Shown here: piece after piece, positions 7,663 to 16,983 of the stretch | Position numbering within the stretch: the first letter of the stretch is position 1 | Layout of the letters: every line of letters starts with the position of its first letter | NCBI GenBank assembly: GCA_903885795.1 | Contig: CAISJV010000017.1 | Span: 62,001-126,000 of the forward strand | Origin: an uncultured delta proteobacterium | Lineage (GTDB): Bacteria; Desulfobacterota; Syntrophia; Syntrophales; UBA8958 | Reading direction: 5' to 3' | DNA: 64,000 bases | Notes under the pieces: generated by a model | Told to the model about the DNA's origin: nothing | Seen by the model: only the letters and a program-made list of their open reading frames with translations | Database searches by the model: none | Position numbers and translations under genes: made by a program

Positions 7663-8433
7663 TTAATAAGCCATCCTGATGATAATTTCGTTACATCCTT
7701 CATGATGGGTCGCTTCAACGAGCATACCCATGTCCTTCATGAGAGCAACGCCCAGAAGGAGGTCTTCATTAATTTGAGACGGCATCTTTCCTGGGGATTC
7801 TTTCTTCGCAACCACGGCTATAAGGCTTATTTCCTGATCGGAATAAATGACGCCACCAAAGCGACAAGAAACAACAACATGTTTTTTATCACATGTCGCA
7901 GACAGAAATAATCTTTTGTCCGGCTCCGCTTGCATTCGTTTTATTGCATGGCGGAACAGCATCCATAAAGCAATAGATAAATATGAATAAACCCCCTTGA
8001 TATCTGGAAGTGAATCATCGATTGCTATTTCTTTTGTAACCTCATGTTTGAAATCAAGATAATATTCTGCAAATCGTAACTCCGACGCAATCAACTTGGA
8101 AATATTAATTATTTCTTCCCGTTTTTTGCCTAATGTATAAAACTTACCGCTGACATCATGAAACATATTGTAAAATCGGTCTGATTCTGTCGTTATCGAA
8201 GTAATATCTGATAGGATTTTTTTGTGAATATTCGAATACTCAGACGCAACATGCGGATATTGATCATTAATATTCTTGAAGTTGTCCTCAATCCTTTTTT
8301 TTAGAATCTGAGCCCTACCCATAATACCATTAAGGGGATTGGCAAAGTTGTGCAGGATACCAGGAATAAGCTCATGCTGAAACGTCGCAACAAATGCCTG
8401 CTCAAGATCTCTGAAGCGGTCTTCCCCATCCAT
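7663..8433 (-). CDS. Histidine-kinase-like protein with degenerate ATP domain
   Basis: 256 residues, soluble, without sensor or membrane segments. The H-box is intact (GILHNFANPLNGIMGRAQIL, about residues 25-44) and a long dimerisation helix pair follows. The catalytic domain looks broken. The N-box asparagine is replaced (WMLFRHAIKRM), the G1 aspartate is absent (SCRFGGVIYSD), and the glycine pair of G2 is missing (LLGVALMKDMGM). It might therefore pass phosphate as a ChpT-like histidine phosphotransferase rather than phosphorylate itself. It lies between a FliL paralogue and the small charged gene. AGAAGGAGACG precedes its ATG. Confidence 0.65.
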   Translation of the reverse strand: MDGEDRFRDLEQAFVATFQHELIPGILHNFANPLNGIMGRAQILKKRIEDNFKNINDQYPHVASEYSNIHKKILSDITSITTESDRFYNMFHDVSGKFYTLGKKREEIINISKLIASELRFAEYYLDFKHEVTKEIAIDDSLPDIKGVYSYLSIALWMLFRHAIKRMQAEPDKRLFLSATCDKKHVVVSCRFGGVIYSDQEISLIAVVAKKESPGKMPSQINEDLLLGVALMKDMGMLVEATHHEGCNEIIIRMAY

Positions 8434-8445
8434 TTTCGTCTCCTT

Positions 8446-9030
8446 CTACAGTAGTAAAAACTTAGTTATGTAAGTTTCTTTAACTTTTTCAGCATCCAGC
8501 AGGCGGTTGACGCCTTCCGTGATTTCTTTCTTGATGGCTTTTTTCCCGTCATTTCTGATCAAATCGCTCACCGTTCGCTTATGAACGGTGTCAAAGATAA
8601 GTCTTCTAATTTCGATCCTCGATTCGATGGATTTCCCATCTTCTTGAGGCGCCATCTCCAATAGGAATCCACAGGACAACAGCCTTGTATTTCCTTTATC
8701 ATCTTTCACGTCAATATTAAAGTTATCCATGACTGCCATGAATGATTTCTGCAGTTGCGTACCGGCCACTACAACAGGGACCATGGTTTTCTTTTCGCTC
8801 TTGTGTAGCCAGTTAAAATATCCGGCTAAGACAACTATGATAATTATAATTATTGACGATGAAGCTATCCAATATAACTTCTTTTTGTTTTTGTTGATAA
8901 CTTCCGGAAGCGACGGCGTCTCACTACCTTCAATAAGCGCTGGTTTGCTGCCAACAGTGATGTCTGTCGTGATCTCTTCATCTTCAATGAGCGGCAGATC
9001 AAGTATATCAATCTGTGCCTTCTGTTTCAT
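8446..9030 (-). CDS. Second FliL-like protein
   Basis: 194 residues: a cytoplasmic N-terminal segment of about 50 residues, one membrane helix (about residues 55-75), and a periplasmic domain. The end (VHKRTVSDLIRNDGKKAIKK ... VKETYITKFLLL) parallels that of the canonical FliL here (SAKTYKELMDVGGKQRLREE ... ISKVYFTEFVVQ). FliL proteins form rings around stator units. A second one downstream of fliA may serve another stator type or modulate the first. The assignment rests on this architecture and terminal motif; the middle is divergent. Confidence 0.65.
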   Translation of the reverse strand: MKQKAQIDILDLPLIEDEEITTDITVGSKPALIEGSETPSLPEVINKNKKKLYWIASSSIIIIIIVVLAGYFNWLHKSEKKTMVPVVVAGTQLQKSFMAVMDNFNIDVKDDKGNTRLLSCGFLLEMAPQEDGKSIESRIEIRRLIFDTVHKRTVSDLIRNDGKKAIKKEITEGVNRLLDAEKVKETYITKFLLL

Positions 9031-9047
9031 AACTACAAACCTTAGGT

Positions 9048-9755
9048 TTAAAGATGTTTTACCGCTCCGCGAAGCCTTAACATGGCCTGAGAATGAAGTT
9101 GGCAGACTCTTGATTCTGTCAATTCAAGAATCTTTCCAATCTCTTTCATCGTGCATTCTTCATAATAATACAATGCAACAACCAACCTTTCCTTTTTAGG
9201 CAACTGGTCGATGGCGCTCTTCAACCCTTCCCTCAGTTCTCCGGTGGCAAATATTTCATAAGGATTCTGCTTATCGATAACTTTGAGCACCCCCTGATTG
9301 TCGACATTTTCAAGATAATCGGGAGGCAGGTCCTCAACGCTAATCACGCCTATATATTTCGCGTCATCAAGTAAACGGAAGTATTCATCAAGGTCGATGC
9401 CGAGATGTTTTGCTACTTCTTCATCAACAGGCGGACGGCCGAGCTGCTTCTGCAACGTAAAGAATGCCTTCTCCAATTTACTGTCTTTATCCCGAACGGA
9501 CCGTGGTACCCAGTCGCCTGCTCTCAGTTCATCGAGAACAGCACCGCGAATTCGGAATTTTGCAAAAGTTTCAAACTGAACATTCCTCGTGTCGTCATAC
9601 TTGTCCAACGCTCCCATGAGCCCGATCATACCCACGTTAATGAACGACTCTTTATCTGAATGATCAATAGGTATTTTTGCTGTCATCCTTGACACGATAT
9701 TTTTCACAAGTGGCGTGTACTTAAGGATGAGGCAATCCCGTTCTTTTCTATCCAT
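9048..9755 (-). CDS. fliA: Flagellar sigma factor FliA (sigma-28)
   Basis: 235 residues of the sigma-28/WhiG family, directing RNA polymerase to late flagellar and chemotaxis promoters. Region 2 is seen in MIGLMGALDKYDDTRNVQFE and ETFAKFRIRGAVLDELR, region 3 follows, and region 4 ends LTESRVCQLHSQAMLRLR. The ATG at 9755 overlaps the flhG stop (ATGGATAG) and gives the usual N-terminus; an in-frame start at 9791 would extend it by 12 residues into flhG. It is antagonised by FlgM, encoded at the end of the same gene run. Confidence 0.95.
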   Translation of the reverse strand: MDRKERDCLILKYTPLVKNIVSRMTAKIPIDHSDKESFINVGMIGLMGALDKYDDTRNVQFETFAKFRIRGAVLDELRAGDWVPRSVRDKDSKLEKAFFTLQKQLGRPPVDEEVAKHLGIDLDEYFRLLDDAKYIGVISVEDLPPDYLENVDNQGVLKVIDKQNPYEIFATGELREGLKSAIDQLPKKERLVVALYYYEECTMKEIGKILELTESRVCQLHSQAMLRLRGAVKHL

Positions 9756-10653
9756 GATCCTGTCCGATAACCGAAGCTCCGAAAAAGACAACGTTTCCTT
9801 CTTCTTGTATCTCGGGCGTTTCCTTTAGGAGTTTTTCTGCAATTTGACGCAGACACCTGCTGCCAATGGATGAGGGATACAACTCCATCAAAGCTTTCTG
9901 CCTTTTTACTGCCTCTTGACATTTTTCGTCGTACAAAACATATCCCAAATATTCCAAATGGATATTCAAAAAATGGTCGGTGACTGATCTTAGGCGACCG
10001 AATACTTCCTTAGCTTCCCCAGGCGACCGAACCATATTAACGATTAGCTTAAATCGCTTCTTTGCATAATTTTTGTTCAGAATCTTCATCAGGGCATAGG
10101 CATCGGTAATGGACGGAGGCTCCGGAGAGGTAACCACAATGATTTCTTTAGCAGCCATATTAAAATACATCACATTCGCAGCAATGCCTGCGGCCGTGTC
10201 AATAAGCATGAAATCAGGTCGATCCTTGAGGCGATTGAGTTCATCAACAAGGGTTAGCTTGTGTCCTTTGGAAAGATCGGCCATATCTGCTATTCCTGAC
10301 GACGACGGCAAGATCATGATTCCTCCCGGACCTTTTATAATTATTTCGTCGAGGGTTTTTTGACCATTCAGTAGGTGATAGAGATTATATTTCGGCGTCA
10401 GACCAAGAATAAGATCGATATTGGCAAGTCCTGTGTCGGCATCCAATATTAGGGTTTTTTGATTCATGGATGATAGTGCAAAGGCCAAGTTAGCGGTGAT
10501 GTTCGTTTTACCGACACCTCCCTTACCGCTTGTTATAGCAATCACACGAATGTATTCCTGTTTAGTCATTTTATCTCGTAGCGAACCAGCTACATTATTC
10601 TTTTTTAATTCCTGCTGTCTCTTAATTTGTCTAAGCGGAGTCGCTTGATCCAC
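9748..10653 (-). CDS. flhG: MinD-like ATPase FlhG (YlxH)
   Basis: 301 residues. A deviant Walker A motif SGKGGVGKTNITANLA (about residues 38-53) and the switch DADTGLANIDLILGL place it with ParA/MinD ATPases of the FlhG/FleN type, which set flagellar number and placement together with FlhF. A C-terminal amphipathic helix (LRQIAEKLLKE) could bind membrane. The N-terminal basic stretch (LRQIKRQQELKK) resembles the activating DQAxxLR motif that stimulates FlhF. It starts with GTG after AAGAGG, sits 15 bases after flhF and overlaps fliA. Confidence 0.94.
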   Translation of the reverse strand: MDQATPLRQIKRQQELKKNNVAGSLRDKMTKQEYIRVIAITSGKGGVGKTNITANLAFALSSMNQKTLILDADTGLANIDLILGLTPKYNLYHLLNGQKTLDEIIIKGPGGIMILPSSSGIADMADLSKGHKLTLVDELNRLKDRPDFMLIDTAAGIAANVMYFNMAAKEIIVVTSPEPPSITDAYALMKILNKNYAKKRFKLIVNMVRSPGEAKEVFGRLRSVTDHFLNIHLEYLGYVLYDEKCQEAVKRQKALMELYPSSIGSRCLRQIAEKLLKETPEIQEEGNVVFFGASVIGQDHG

Positions 10654-10668
10654 CGTGATTACCTCTTT

Positions 10669-11835
10669 TTATTGTATTAAATTACGTACAATTAATTTCG
10701 CTAATTTTTCAGGTGTCGCGCTTTCAATATCTTGCGGCACATTCTGACCATTGGTTAAATAACCGACCGGTTTGCCGGCATGCCTGACAAGGTCGTAAAT
10801 GACACCATAATGGCTGCATTCATCAACTTTGGTCAGAATGAGATTATCGTATTCCGTCAGGCGATAGTAATTCTCTGTTGCCAGCAAATGATCTCTGGAC
10901 ATCGAGGGACTAAGCAACAGGTTAATTTCAACTTCATTTTTTCCTAAAAATGTTTCACGAATATCTTTTATGTATTCGTTATCGTTTGGCGACCTCCCGG
11001 CAGTGTCAACAAGAATGATATCCGCGCCTGATAATGCTTTTAGGCTTTTTTCAAAACTGGTCTTACTGGCTGCCACCTGTAAGGGAATATCAATAATCTT
11101 TGCATACACCTTCAATTGTTCCACTGCCGCAATCCGGAAGGTATCCATGGTGATAAGCCCAACCTTCTTTCTTTTATCTACACAATAACTTGCTGCCAAT
11201 TTTGCCAGGGTGGTCGTTTTTCCCACGCCTGTCGGGCCTATAAATGCCTTTATCCTCTTTGCCTTAGATATTCCGTCTATTTTTAAGAAAGATGTGGCAA
11301 TGGTTTTTTCCGCTAATTTAAGGCAGGAAGCGTAGTTATTCTCGTTTTCCGAAAGACGTCCTTTTTTCATTTCAGTAATAATGTGAAATGCCTTATCCTT
11401 AGAAATACCATTGACCGTCAAAGTCTTGTACATTTTTGCTAAATGCTCGCTCTCTTGCCGGAATCTGGCCAATCCAATAACATCAACTAGTAATTCAACA
11501 TTATCTTTCAGATTTTTTATCTCTTCACGAATGTCATTAACCGATCCCATTTTCTCCAGGATGAGCTGAATATTGGCGTATTGATGAGCAATGTCGCCCT
11601 GGGGCAATCCAAAGGATTCATTCCTTCCTTCCCCTTTTTGCTCTTTGGATAATGAGTGCCCCTGAATGAGATCGTTTAATTCCGTGATATCGACGGCAGC
11701 AATGACCTCAATTTTCTGTGGATTCGAATTTTTGATCGTCTTTGTCGACAAAATAATCGCCTCCGGTCCTAGATCGTTCTTGATCTGTTGTATGGCATCC
11801 TGAATTTTTGACACTTCGTATCTTTTTATCTGCAT
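10669..11835 (-). CDS. flhF: Flagellar SRP-type GTPase FlhF
   Basis: 388 residues. The N-terminal B domain begins MQIKRYEVSKIQDAIQQIKN, followed by helical N and then the G domain: GPTGVGKTTTLAKLA (P-loop), DTFRIAAVEQLK, DTAGRSPND and TKVDECSHYG. FlhF marks the site of flagellar assembly at the cell pole and is controlled by FlhG. The ATG at 11835 lies one base after the flhA stop with GGTGGAGATATAGG ahead of it; the longer start at 11856 would lie inside flhA. Confidence 0.96.
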   Translation of the reverse strand: MQIKRYEVSKIQDAIQQIKNDLGPEAIILSTKTIKNSNPQKIEVIAAVDITELNDLIQGHSLSKEQKGEGRNESFGLPQGDIAHQYANIQLILEKMGSVNDIREEIKNLKDNVELLVDVIGLARFRQESEHLAKMYKTLTVNGISKDKAFHIITEMKKGRLSENENNYASCLKLAEKTIATSFLKIDGISKAKRIKAFIGPTGVGKTTTLAKLAASYCVDKRKKVGLITMDTFRIAAVEQLKVYAKIIDIPLQVAASKTSFEKSLKALSGADIILVDTAGRSPNDNEYIKDIRETFLGKNEVEINLLLSPSMSRDHLLATENYYRLTEYDNLILTKVDECSHYGVIYDLVRHAGKPVGYLTNGQNVPQDIESATPEKLAKLIVRNLIQ

Positions 11836-11836
11836 C

Positions 11837-13921
11837 CTATATCTCCACCATCCCAAAAGAAGTGATATTTGCGTCTCTAGTTAATTCGTTATGGGCGATC
11901 ACACATACATTCGGGAAAAACTTTTCTACAATTTTCCTGAAATGGGTTCTTATGTTAGGCGAACAAAGTAGTATTGGTTGGTATCCCTTCGACGTAAAAT
12001 CTGTCACATAATTCTGGATGCTCGTCATGATACGCTTAATTGTATTGTGGTCCGGGGTGATGAAGGATTCATGTTCACCATGCTGAATGGATCGCTGGAT
12101 GATATCCTCTACGTCCGGAGAAAGCATAATGACATTGACGTTTCCATTCTGATCCTGATATTGTTTTGTAATTGCTCTCGCAAGCGACTGCCTGACATAT
12201 CCCAGCAGTATATCGATGTTCTTCGTCATTGGGACATAATCCGACAAGGTTTCGATTATGGAGAGGAAATCGCGGATTGAGATTCGTTCCCTAAGCAGAC
12301 GTTGCAAAATCTTCTGGAGAATCGCAATAGGAACCACCTTCGGCACGAGATCCTCGACAACCTTAGCATGCGTCTTGGACAAGTTATCGAGGAGTGATTG
12401 CACTTCCTGCCTGCCGATCAGGTCTTCAACGTTTGAACGAATGATCTCTGTCAGGTGGGTTGTAATTACGGTGGACGGATCGACAACAACAACCCCCTTT
12501 GCCTGCACCGCATCTTTTTCTTTATCTGGAATCCACACAGCGGGAAGGCCAAATGCCGGCTCTTTAGTTTCAATGCCTCTAATCTTGTGACCAGGATCAT
12601 CGGGCGTAATTGCCAGCTGATAGCCAGGCATCAACTCGCCTCTGGACATTTCAATTCCCTTGATTAAAAAAATGTATTCATTGGGCTTGATCTGAAGATT
12701 GTCCCGAATATGAATTGCAGGAACTACAAACCCTATTTCAAGGGCTAGCTGCTTTCGCAGCGCCTTAATGCGGCCAAGCAATTCGCCTCCCTGTGCTGAA
12801 TCCACAAGAGGTATCAGGCCATAACCGACCTCAAGACCGAGTGGATCAAGGGGTGTCAGAACATCTATTGCCTCTGCAGCAGGCGCGGCTACCACCGGCT
12901 GGATCTTATCCAGTTCCAGGGTATCTTCTTGTGGTCTTTGAATAAGTTTATACGCCAAAACGGCAAACATAAAGGCGACAGCTAGAAATGACACTTTCGG
13001 CATGCCGGGAATAAGAGCGATAATAAAGACAACAAAAGCGGTAAGTGTTATCACTTTGGGGTTATTGAACAGCTGACCGGTCAGTTCATGTCCTAAGTCG
13101 GAAGAAGCAGATGTACGCGTTACCAGAATTCCTGCTGCGGTCGACACGATAAGGGCAGGAATTTGGGTTACAAGTCCGTCTCCTATGGTCAGTAGTGAAT
13201 AGATGCGGGCAGCATCAGCAACACTCATATCGTTTTGTAGTACACCGATGATCAAGCCTCCGAGAAGATTGACCACAACGATGATTATTCCGGCGATGGC
13301 ATCACCTCTGACAAACTTGCTCGCCCCATCCATAGCGCCATAAAAATTTGCTTCATCTTCAATTTCTTTGCGCCTTTTCCTAGCTGCTGTATCCGTAATC
13401 AAACCCGCATTGAGATCAGCGTCGATACTCATCTGCTTCCCCGGCATGGAATCCAAGGTAAATCTCGCAGCTACTTCGGCAATTCTAGTCGCACCTTTTG
13501 TTATGACAATGAAATTTATTAGCACCAGAACAGAGAAAACAATAAAACCGATAACATAGTTGCCGCCGACAACAAAAGACCCGAATGCCTTGATTACCTG
13601 GCCTGCGGCATCTGTCCCTTTGTTACCATGAAGAAGAATGAGCCGTGTTGAAGCTACGTTCAGAGAAAGCCGCAGCAGAGTGACGATTAACAGGACGGAG
13701 GGGAAAACGGAAAAATCAAGAGGTTTGAGTACATAAAGAGACATCAGCAGAATCACAATGCTTATGGCGATGCTTATGGAGAGCAGTATATCCAGGACAA
13801 TGGTGGGCAGAGGAACCATCATGACCGTCAAAATACCTACAACTCCCAGCGCCAGCATGGCGCCGCTGCTTCTTATCAGTTCCGAAAAAAAATTATTTCT
13901 CAGTGCGTATGATTCAGCCAT
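11837..13921 (-). CDS. flhA: Flagellar export gate protein FlhA
   Basis: 694 residues, the usual length. The N-terminal half has about eight membrane helices with the family signature RFTLDSMPGKQMSIDADLN (about residues 148-166) and the conserved cytoplasmic loop (ARKRRKEIEDEANFYGAMDG). The C-terminal half is the cytoplasmic ring that docks chaperone-substrate complexes. FlhA uses the proton motive force with FlhB to drive export. It overlaps flhB by 22 bases and is followed by flhF. Confidence 0.98.
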   Translation of the reverse strand: MAESYALRNNFFSELIRSSGAMLALGVVGILTVMMVPLPTIVLDILLSISIAISIVILLMSLYVLKPLDFSVFPSVLLIVTLLRLSLNVASTRLILLHGNKGTDAAGQVIKAFGSFVVGGNYVIGFIVFSVLVLINFIVITKGATRIAEVAARFTLDSMPGKQMSIDADLNAGLITDTAARKRRKEIEDEANFYGAMDGASKFVRGDAIAGIIIVVVNLLGGLIIGVLQNDMSVADAARIYSLLTIGDGLVTQIPALIVSTAAGILVTRTSASSDLGHELTGQLFNNPKVITLTAFVVFIIALIPGMPKVSFLAVAFMFAVLAYKLIQRPQEDTLELDKIQPVVAAPAAEAIDVLTPLDPLGLEVGYGLIPLVDSAQGGELLGRIKALRKQLALEIGFVVPAIHIRDNLQIKPNEYIFLIKGIEMSRGELMPGYQLAITPDDPGHKIRGIETKEPAFGLPAVWIPDKEKDAVQAKGVVVVDPSTVITTHLTEIIRSNVEDLIGRQEVQSLLDNLSKTHAKVVEDLVPKVVPIAILQKILQRLLRERISIRDFLSIIETLSDYVPMTKNIDILLGYVRQSLARAITKQYQDQNGNVNVIMLSPDVEDIIQRSIQHGEHESFITPDHNTIKRIMTSIQNYVTDFTSKGYQPILLCSPNIRTHFRKIVEKFFPNVCVIAHNELTRDANITSFGMVEI

Positions 13922-14997
13922 TCAGTTTCTTTCACGACCTGTTTCTTTTTCATTCCATAAACATAAGCAAGTATTTCAGCTACCGCCCGGTAAAGATTTT
14001 CCGGAATCACATCGTCTATATTCACCAACTTATACAATACTTGTGCCACCAATTTATTTTCAACCATGGGGATGCCATGCTCTCTGGCAATGTCTTTAAT
14101 TTTTTCCGCAATGAACCCCGTTCCTTTAGCCAAAACAACAGGGGCCATCATCTTGTCTGAATCATATCGAATAGCTATCGCAATATGGGTCGGATTCGTT
14201 ATAACCACGTCAGCTTTGGGTACACTTGCCATCATTCTTTTTCTTGCGGCGTCTCTTTGCAATCTTCTGATGCGTCCCTTGACGATCGGATCTCCTTCTG
14301 ATTGCTTGTTTTCTTCTTTAACCTCCTGCTTTGACATTTTAATACTTTTTTCGTGTTCCCATTTTTGGTAGGCAAAATCGAGTGCCGCAACAATGATCAA
14401 CAATAAACATACATTGGTGATGATAATGTAGGAGTTACGTCCGATAAAAGAAAATATTTGCCAAAGATCCTGATTCATGAGGGGAATGACTTGATGTAAG
14501 TTTGACTTTACGGAAAGGTAGGCAACCAGGGAAACAATCGTTACTTTTAAGATATTCTTGATAAATTCGACAATTGATCTTGTCCCTAATAAATTTTTCA
14601 GGCCCTTTATCGGGTCGAGCTTCGAGAGTTTTGGCGCAATGGCTTCCGCTGAAAAGATGAACCCCGTCTGTAGTATATTCGAAAATAATGATGCAATGAC
14701 AACTGTCAGCATCAGTGGATAGAGGATATAAAAAAATTGCATCGTCATTTCTGCACAGAGCGTTGTTATCTCATTAGGAGATAGACCTGTTGAAGATGCC
14801 CGGTGAAGATTTTTTGACAGCATAGTCATAATCTTCTTCAGCATGTCAGAAGCATTGAAATAAAAATAAATGAGAGATGCACCCAAGATGGCAACGGAGG
14901 ATAGATCCCTGCTTTTTGCAACCTGTCCTTTATCTTTTGATTCAGATCGTCTTTTCGGGGTTGCTTCTTCAGTGCGCTCTTGATTTTCTTCCGCCAT
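13900..14997 (-). CDS. flhB: Flagellar export switch protein FlhB
   Basis: 365 residues: a charged N-terminus (ERTEEATPKRRSESKDKGQV), four membrane helices, and a cytoplasmic domain with the self-cleavage site NPTH (in DVVITNPTHIAIAIRYD, near residue 270). Cleavage there switches export from rod/hook to filament substrates. This full-length protein contrasts with the 101-residue FlhB-domain protein at 5321-5626. It lies 73 bases downstream of fliR. Confidence 0.97.
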   Translation of the reverse strand: MAEENQERTEEATPKRRSESKDKGQVAKSRDLSSVAILGASLIYFYFNASDMLKKIMTMLSKNLHRASSTGLSPNEITTLCAEMTMQFFYILYPLMLTVVIASLFSNILQTGFIFSAEAIAPKLSKLDPIKGLKNLLGTRSIVEFIKNILKVTIVSLVAYLSVKSNLHQVIPLMNQDLWQIFSFIGRNSYIIITNVCLLLIIVAALDFAYQKWEHEKSIKMSKQEVKEENKQSEGDPIVKGRIRRLQRDAARKRMMASVPKADVVITNPTHIAIAIRYDSDKMMAPVVLAKGTGFIAEKIKDIAREHGIPMVENKLVAQVLYKLVNIDDVIPENLYRAVAEILAYVYGMKKKQVVKETEWLNHTH

Positions 14998-15070
14998 GAC
15001 AGCTAATCCTGGTCTTGTTCAAGGAAATGCAAGTTCCTTTAACGGTAAAATGCTTTTGTGAAGAGTTGTT

Positions 15071-15850
15071 TTACATCAAGAGCATCAATTGTCGAATATC
15101 CGCCGGCAGTTGGTGAAAGACAGTCCCTAACCAGTTGACGAGAAGAGGTATAGAAAGACCGAGAAATAAAAAGCCCACCGCAATCTGCAGGGGAAAACCG
15201 ACAATAAAAACGTTAATCTGGGGAACAGTTCTAGCTATGACGCCCAGACCGACATTGACGAAAATCATTACGGCCATAATCGGAGCGCTGATTTTTACAG
15301 CGATAACAAATACCTCTCTCGTATAATTAAAAAGCATCTGCATAAGGTTACCGGAAAATGAAAAGCCAAGGGGTGGAATGCTTCTATAGCTCTCAACGAT
15401 AGCGTTCAAAAAGATATGATGACCATCCATAAACAAGAAAACAATCATCGCTATTAGATACTGAAATTCCGACAATGCGGATATTTGAACATTTGACAGT
15501 GGATCGAGAACACTCGCCATGGAAAAGCCCATTTGAAAACCAATCAGTTCACCCGCTGACTGGATACCGGCAAAGATGCACCTCGCTACAAAACCAATTA
15601 TGATTCCTATTAATACTTCCCCCGCCATACCAATGATCATTGAAATGTAATTTGAAGAAAAGGGAGGCAGCGCCTCCATTTTCAAGAAAGGATAAATGAC
15701 TACTGCCAGGATTAAACCCAAGCCAGCCTTGACCCTTGCGGGAACGGTGCGGTCGCCGAACACTGGTATCATGACAATCAACGCAGTTATGCGAAGAAAT
15801 ACAAGGGAAAATGAGCTAATTTGCTGGAAACTGAGAATGGGAAACTGCAA
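15071..15850 (-). CDS. fliR: Flagellar export gate protein FliR
   Basis: 259 residues, close to the E. coli length, almost entirely hydrophobic with about six membrane segments. Conserved features include RVKAGLGLILAVVIYP, GEVLIGIIIGFVARCIFAG and SAGELIGFQMGFSMASVLDP. It assembles with FliP and FliQ into the export pore of the basal body. It follows fliQ by about 19 bases. Confidence 0.96.
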   Translation of the reverse strand: MQFPILSFQQISSFSLVFLRITALIVMIPVFGDRTVPARVKAGLGLILAVVIYPFLKMEALPPFSSNYISMIIGMAGEVLIGIIIGFVARCIFAGIQSAGELIGFQMGFSMASVLDPLSNVQISALSEFQYLIAMIVFLFMDGHHIFLNAIVESYRSIPPLGFSFSGNLMQMLFNYTREVFVIAVKISAPIMAVMIFVNVGLGVIARTVPQINVFIVGFPLQIAVGFLFLGLSIPLLVNWLGTVFHQLPADIRQLMLLM

Positions 15851-15869
15851 GCCTCATTGCTCCTTATAA

Positions 15870-16139
15870 TTATCTGACATAATTAGGAATGTTACTAAAT
15901 ATATTGATTGTGAAGCTCATAAGCACATTCATCATCCATGGAAGGGCGGCCACCAGGGCAATTAAACAAGCCACAATTTTTGGGACAAATACCAGAGTAA
16001 TTTCCTGTACCTGGGTAACAGCCTGGATAAGGCTTACAAAAACGCCTACCGCCAAGCCTACAATCAAGACAGGCGCCGATATCAACAGCGTAATTCTGAT
16101 GGTCTCTGCCATGACGCCCGTAACAAAATCTATACTCAT
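15870..16139 (-). CDS. fliQ: Flagellar export gate protein FliQ
   Basis: 89 residues, exactly the typical length, with two membrane hairpin segments. It starts MSIDFVTGVMAETIRITLL and has VSLIQAVTQVQEITLVFVPK, the hallmark of the family. FliQ subunits pack around FliP/FliR in the export pore. I place the start at 16139 because GGGAGAGG lies just upstream; the in-frame start at 16157 adds six unconserved residues. Confidence 0.96.
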   Translation of the reverse strand: MSIDFVTGVMAETIRITLLISAPVLIVGLAVGVFVSLIQAVTQVQEITLVFVPKIVACLIALVAALPWMMNVLMSFTINIFSNIPNYVR

Positions 16140-16194
16140 ATAACCTCTCCCTAACACTCATGCCCGAAGCGGACACAGAACAGTTTGAAACTGC

Positions 16195-16983
16195 CTAATG
16201 GAAACTCTGCACTAAGGAACCAACAATAAGATGCCATCCATCAACCATGACGAACAATAGAATCTTAAAAGGCAAACTCATCATGACCGGGGGAAGCATC
16301 ATCATCCCCATCGACAAGAGCACACTGGAAACCACCATATCAATAATGAAAAATGGTAAGAAGACCATAAACCCGATTTGAAAGGCCGTTTTTAGTTCGC
16401 TGATTACGAAAGCAGGAATCAATGTAGTAAGAGAAACGTCTTCTGGCTTGGCAGGTCTTTTTTCTTTGGCTATCTTTACAAACAGAGCGAGATCTTTTTC
16501 TCGCGTCTGTTTCATCATAAAGTTTTTTATCGGTACCGACGCTCTTTCCATCGCCTCGTCACCGGATATTTGCTCGTCATAATAAGGTTTTAAGGCTTCC
16601 TTATTCACTTGTTGCCAAACTGGGGCCATAATAAAAAAAGTGAGAAACAAGGCCAAACCAATGATAATCTGGTTGGGAGGCACTTGCTGCGTACCGAGGG
16701 CGTGCCTCAACAACGACAGGACCACGACGATACGTGTAAAAGAAGTCAGCATTAATAATATGGCAGGAGCGAGAGAGAGAACAGTGAGAATAAAAACAAG
16801 TTGGATGACCGTTGCTGCCTTTGCAGGTTGGTCAACCGATCCACCAATATTCAGGCTCACATTAGGTATGGGCAGCGGTTCCGCGGAACTCGCCGTTCCC
16901 GCCAATACAAAGATAGAAAGGGCAACTATGACTGAAAGTATAATATATTCTTTGATTATGACTTTTGAGATTATCTGCCCCAT
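16195..16983 (-). CDS. fliP: Flagellar export gate protein FliP
   Basis: 262 residues with a cleavable signal (about residues 1-33, ending TASSAEP), which is typical of FliP. The core then has LTSFTRIVVVLSLLRHALGT, PPNQIIIGLALFLTFF and the C-terminal LPPVMMSLPFKILLFVMVDG. FliP is the main structural subunit of the export pore. It overlaps fliO by 13 bases. Confidence 0.97.
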   Translation of the reverse strand: MGQIISKVIIKEYIILSVIVALSIFVLAGTASSAEPLPIPNVSLNIGGSVDQPAKAATVIQLVFILTVLSLAPAILLMLTSFTRIVVVLSLLRHALGTQQVPPNQIIIGLALFLTFFIMAPVWQQVNKEALKPYYDEQISGDEAMERASVPIKNFMMKQTREKDLALFVKIAKEKRPAKPEDVSLTTLIPAFVISELKTAFQIGFMVFLPFFIIDMVVSSVLLSMGMMMLPPVMMSLPFKILLFVMVDGWHLIVGSLVQSFH

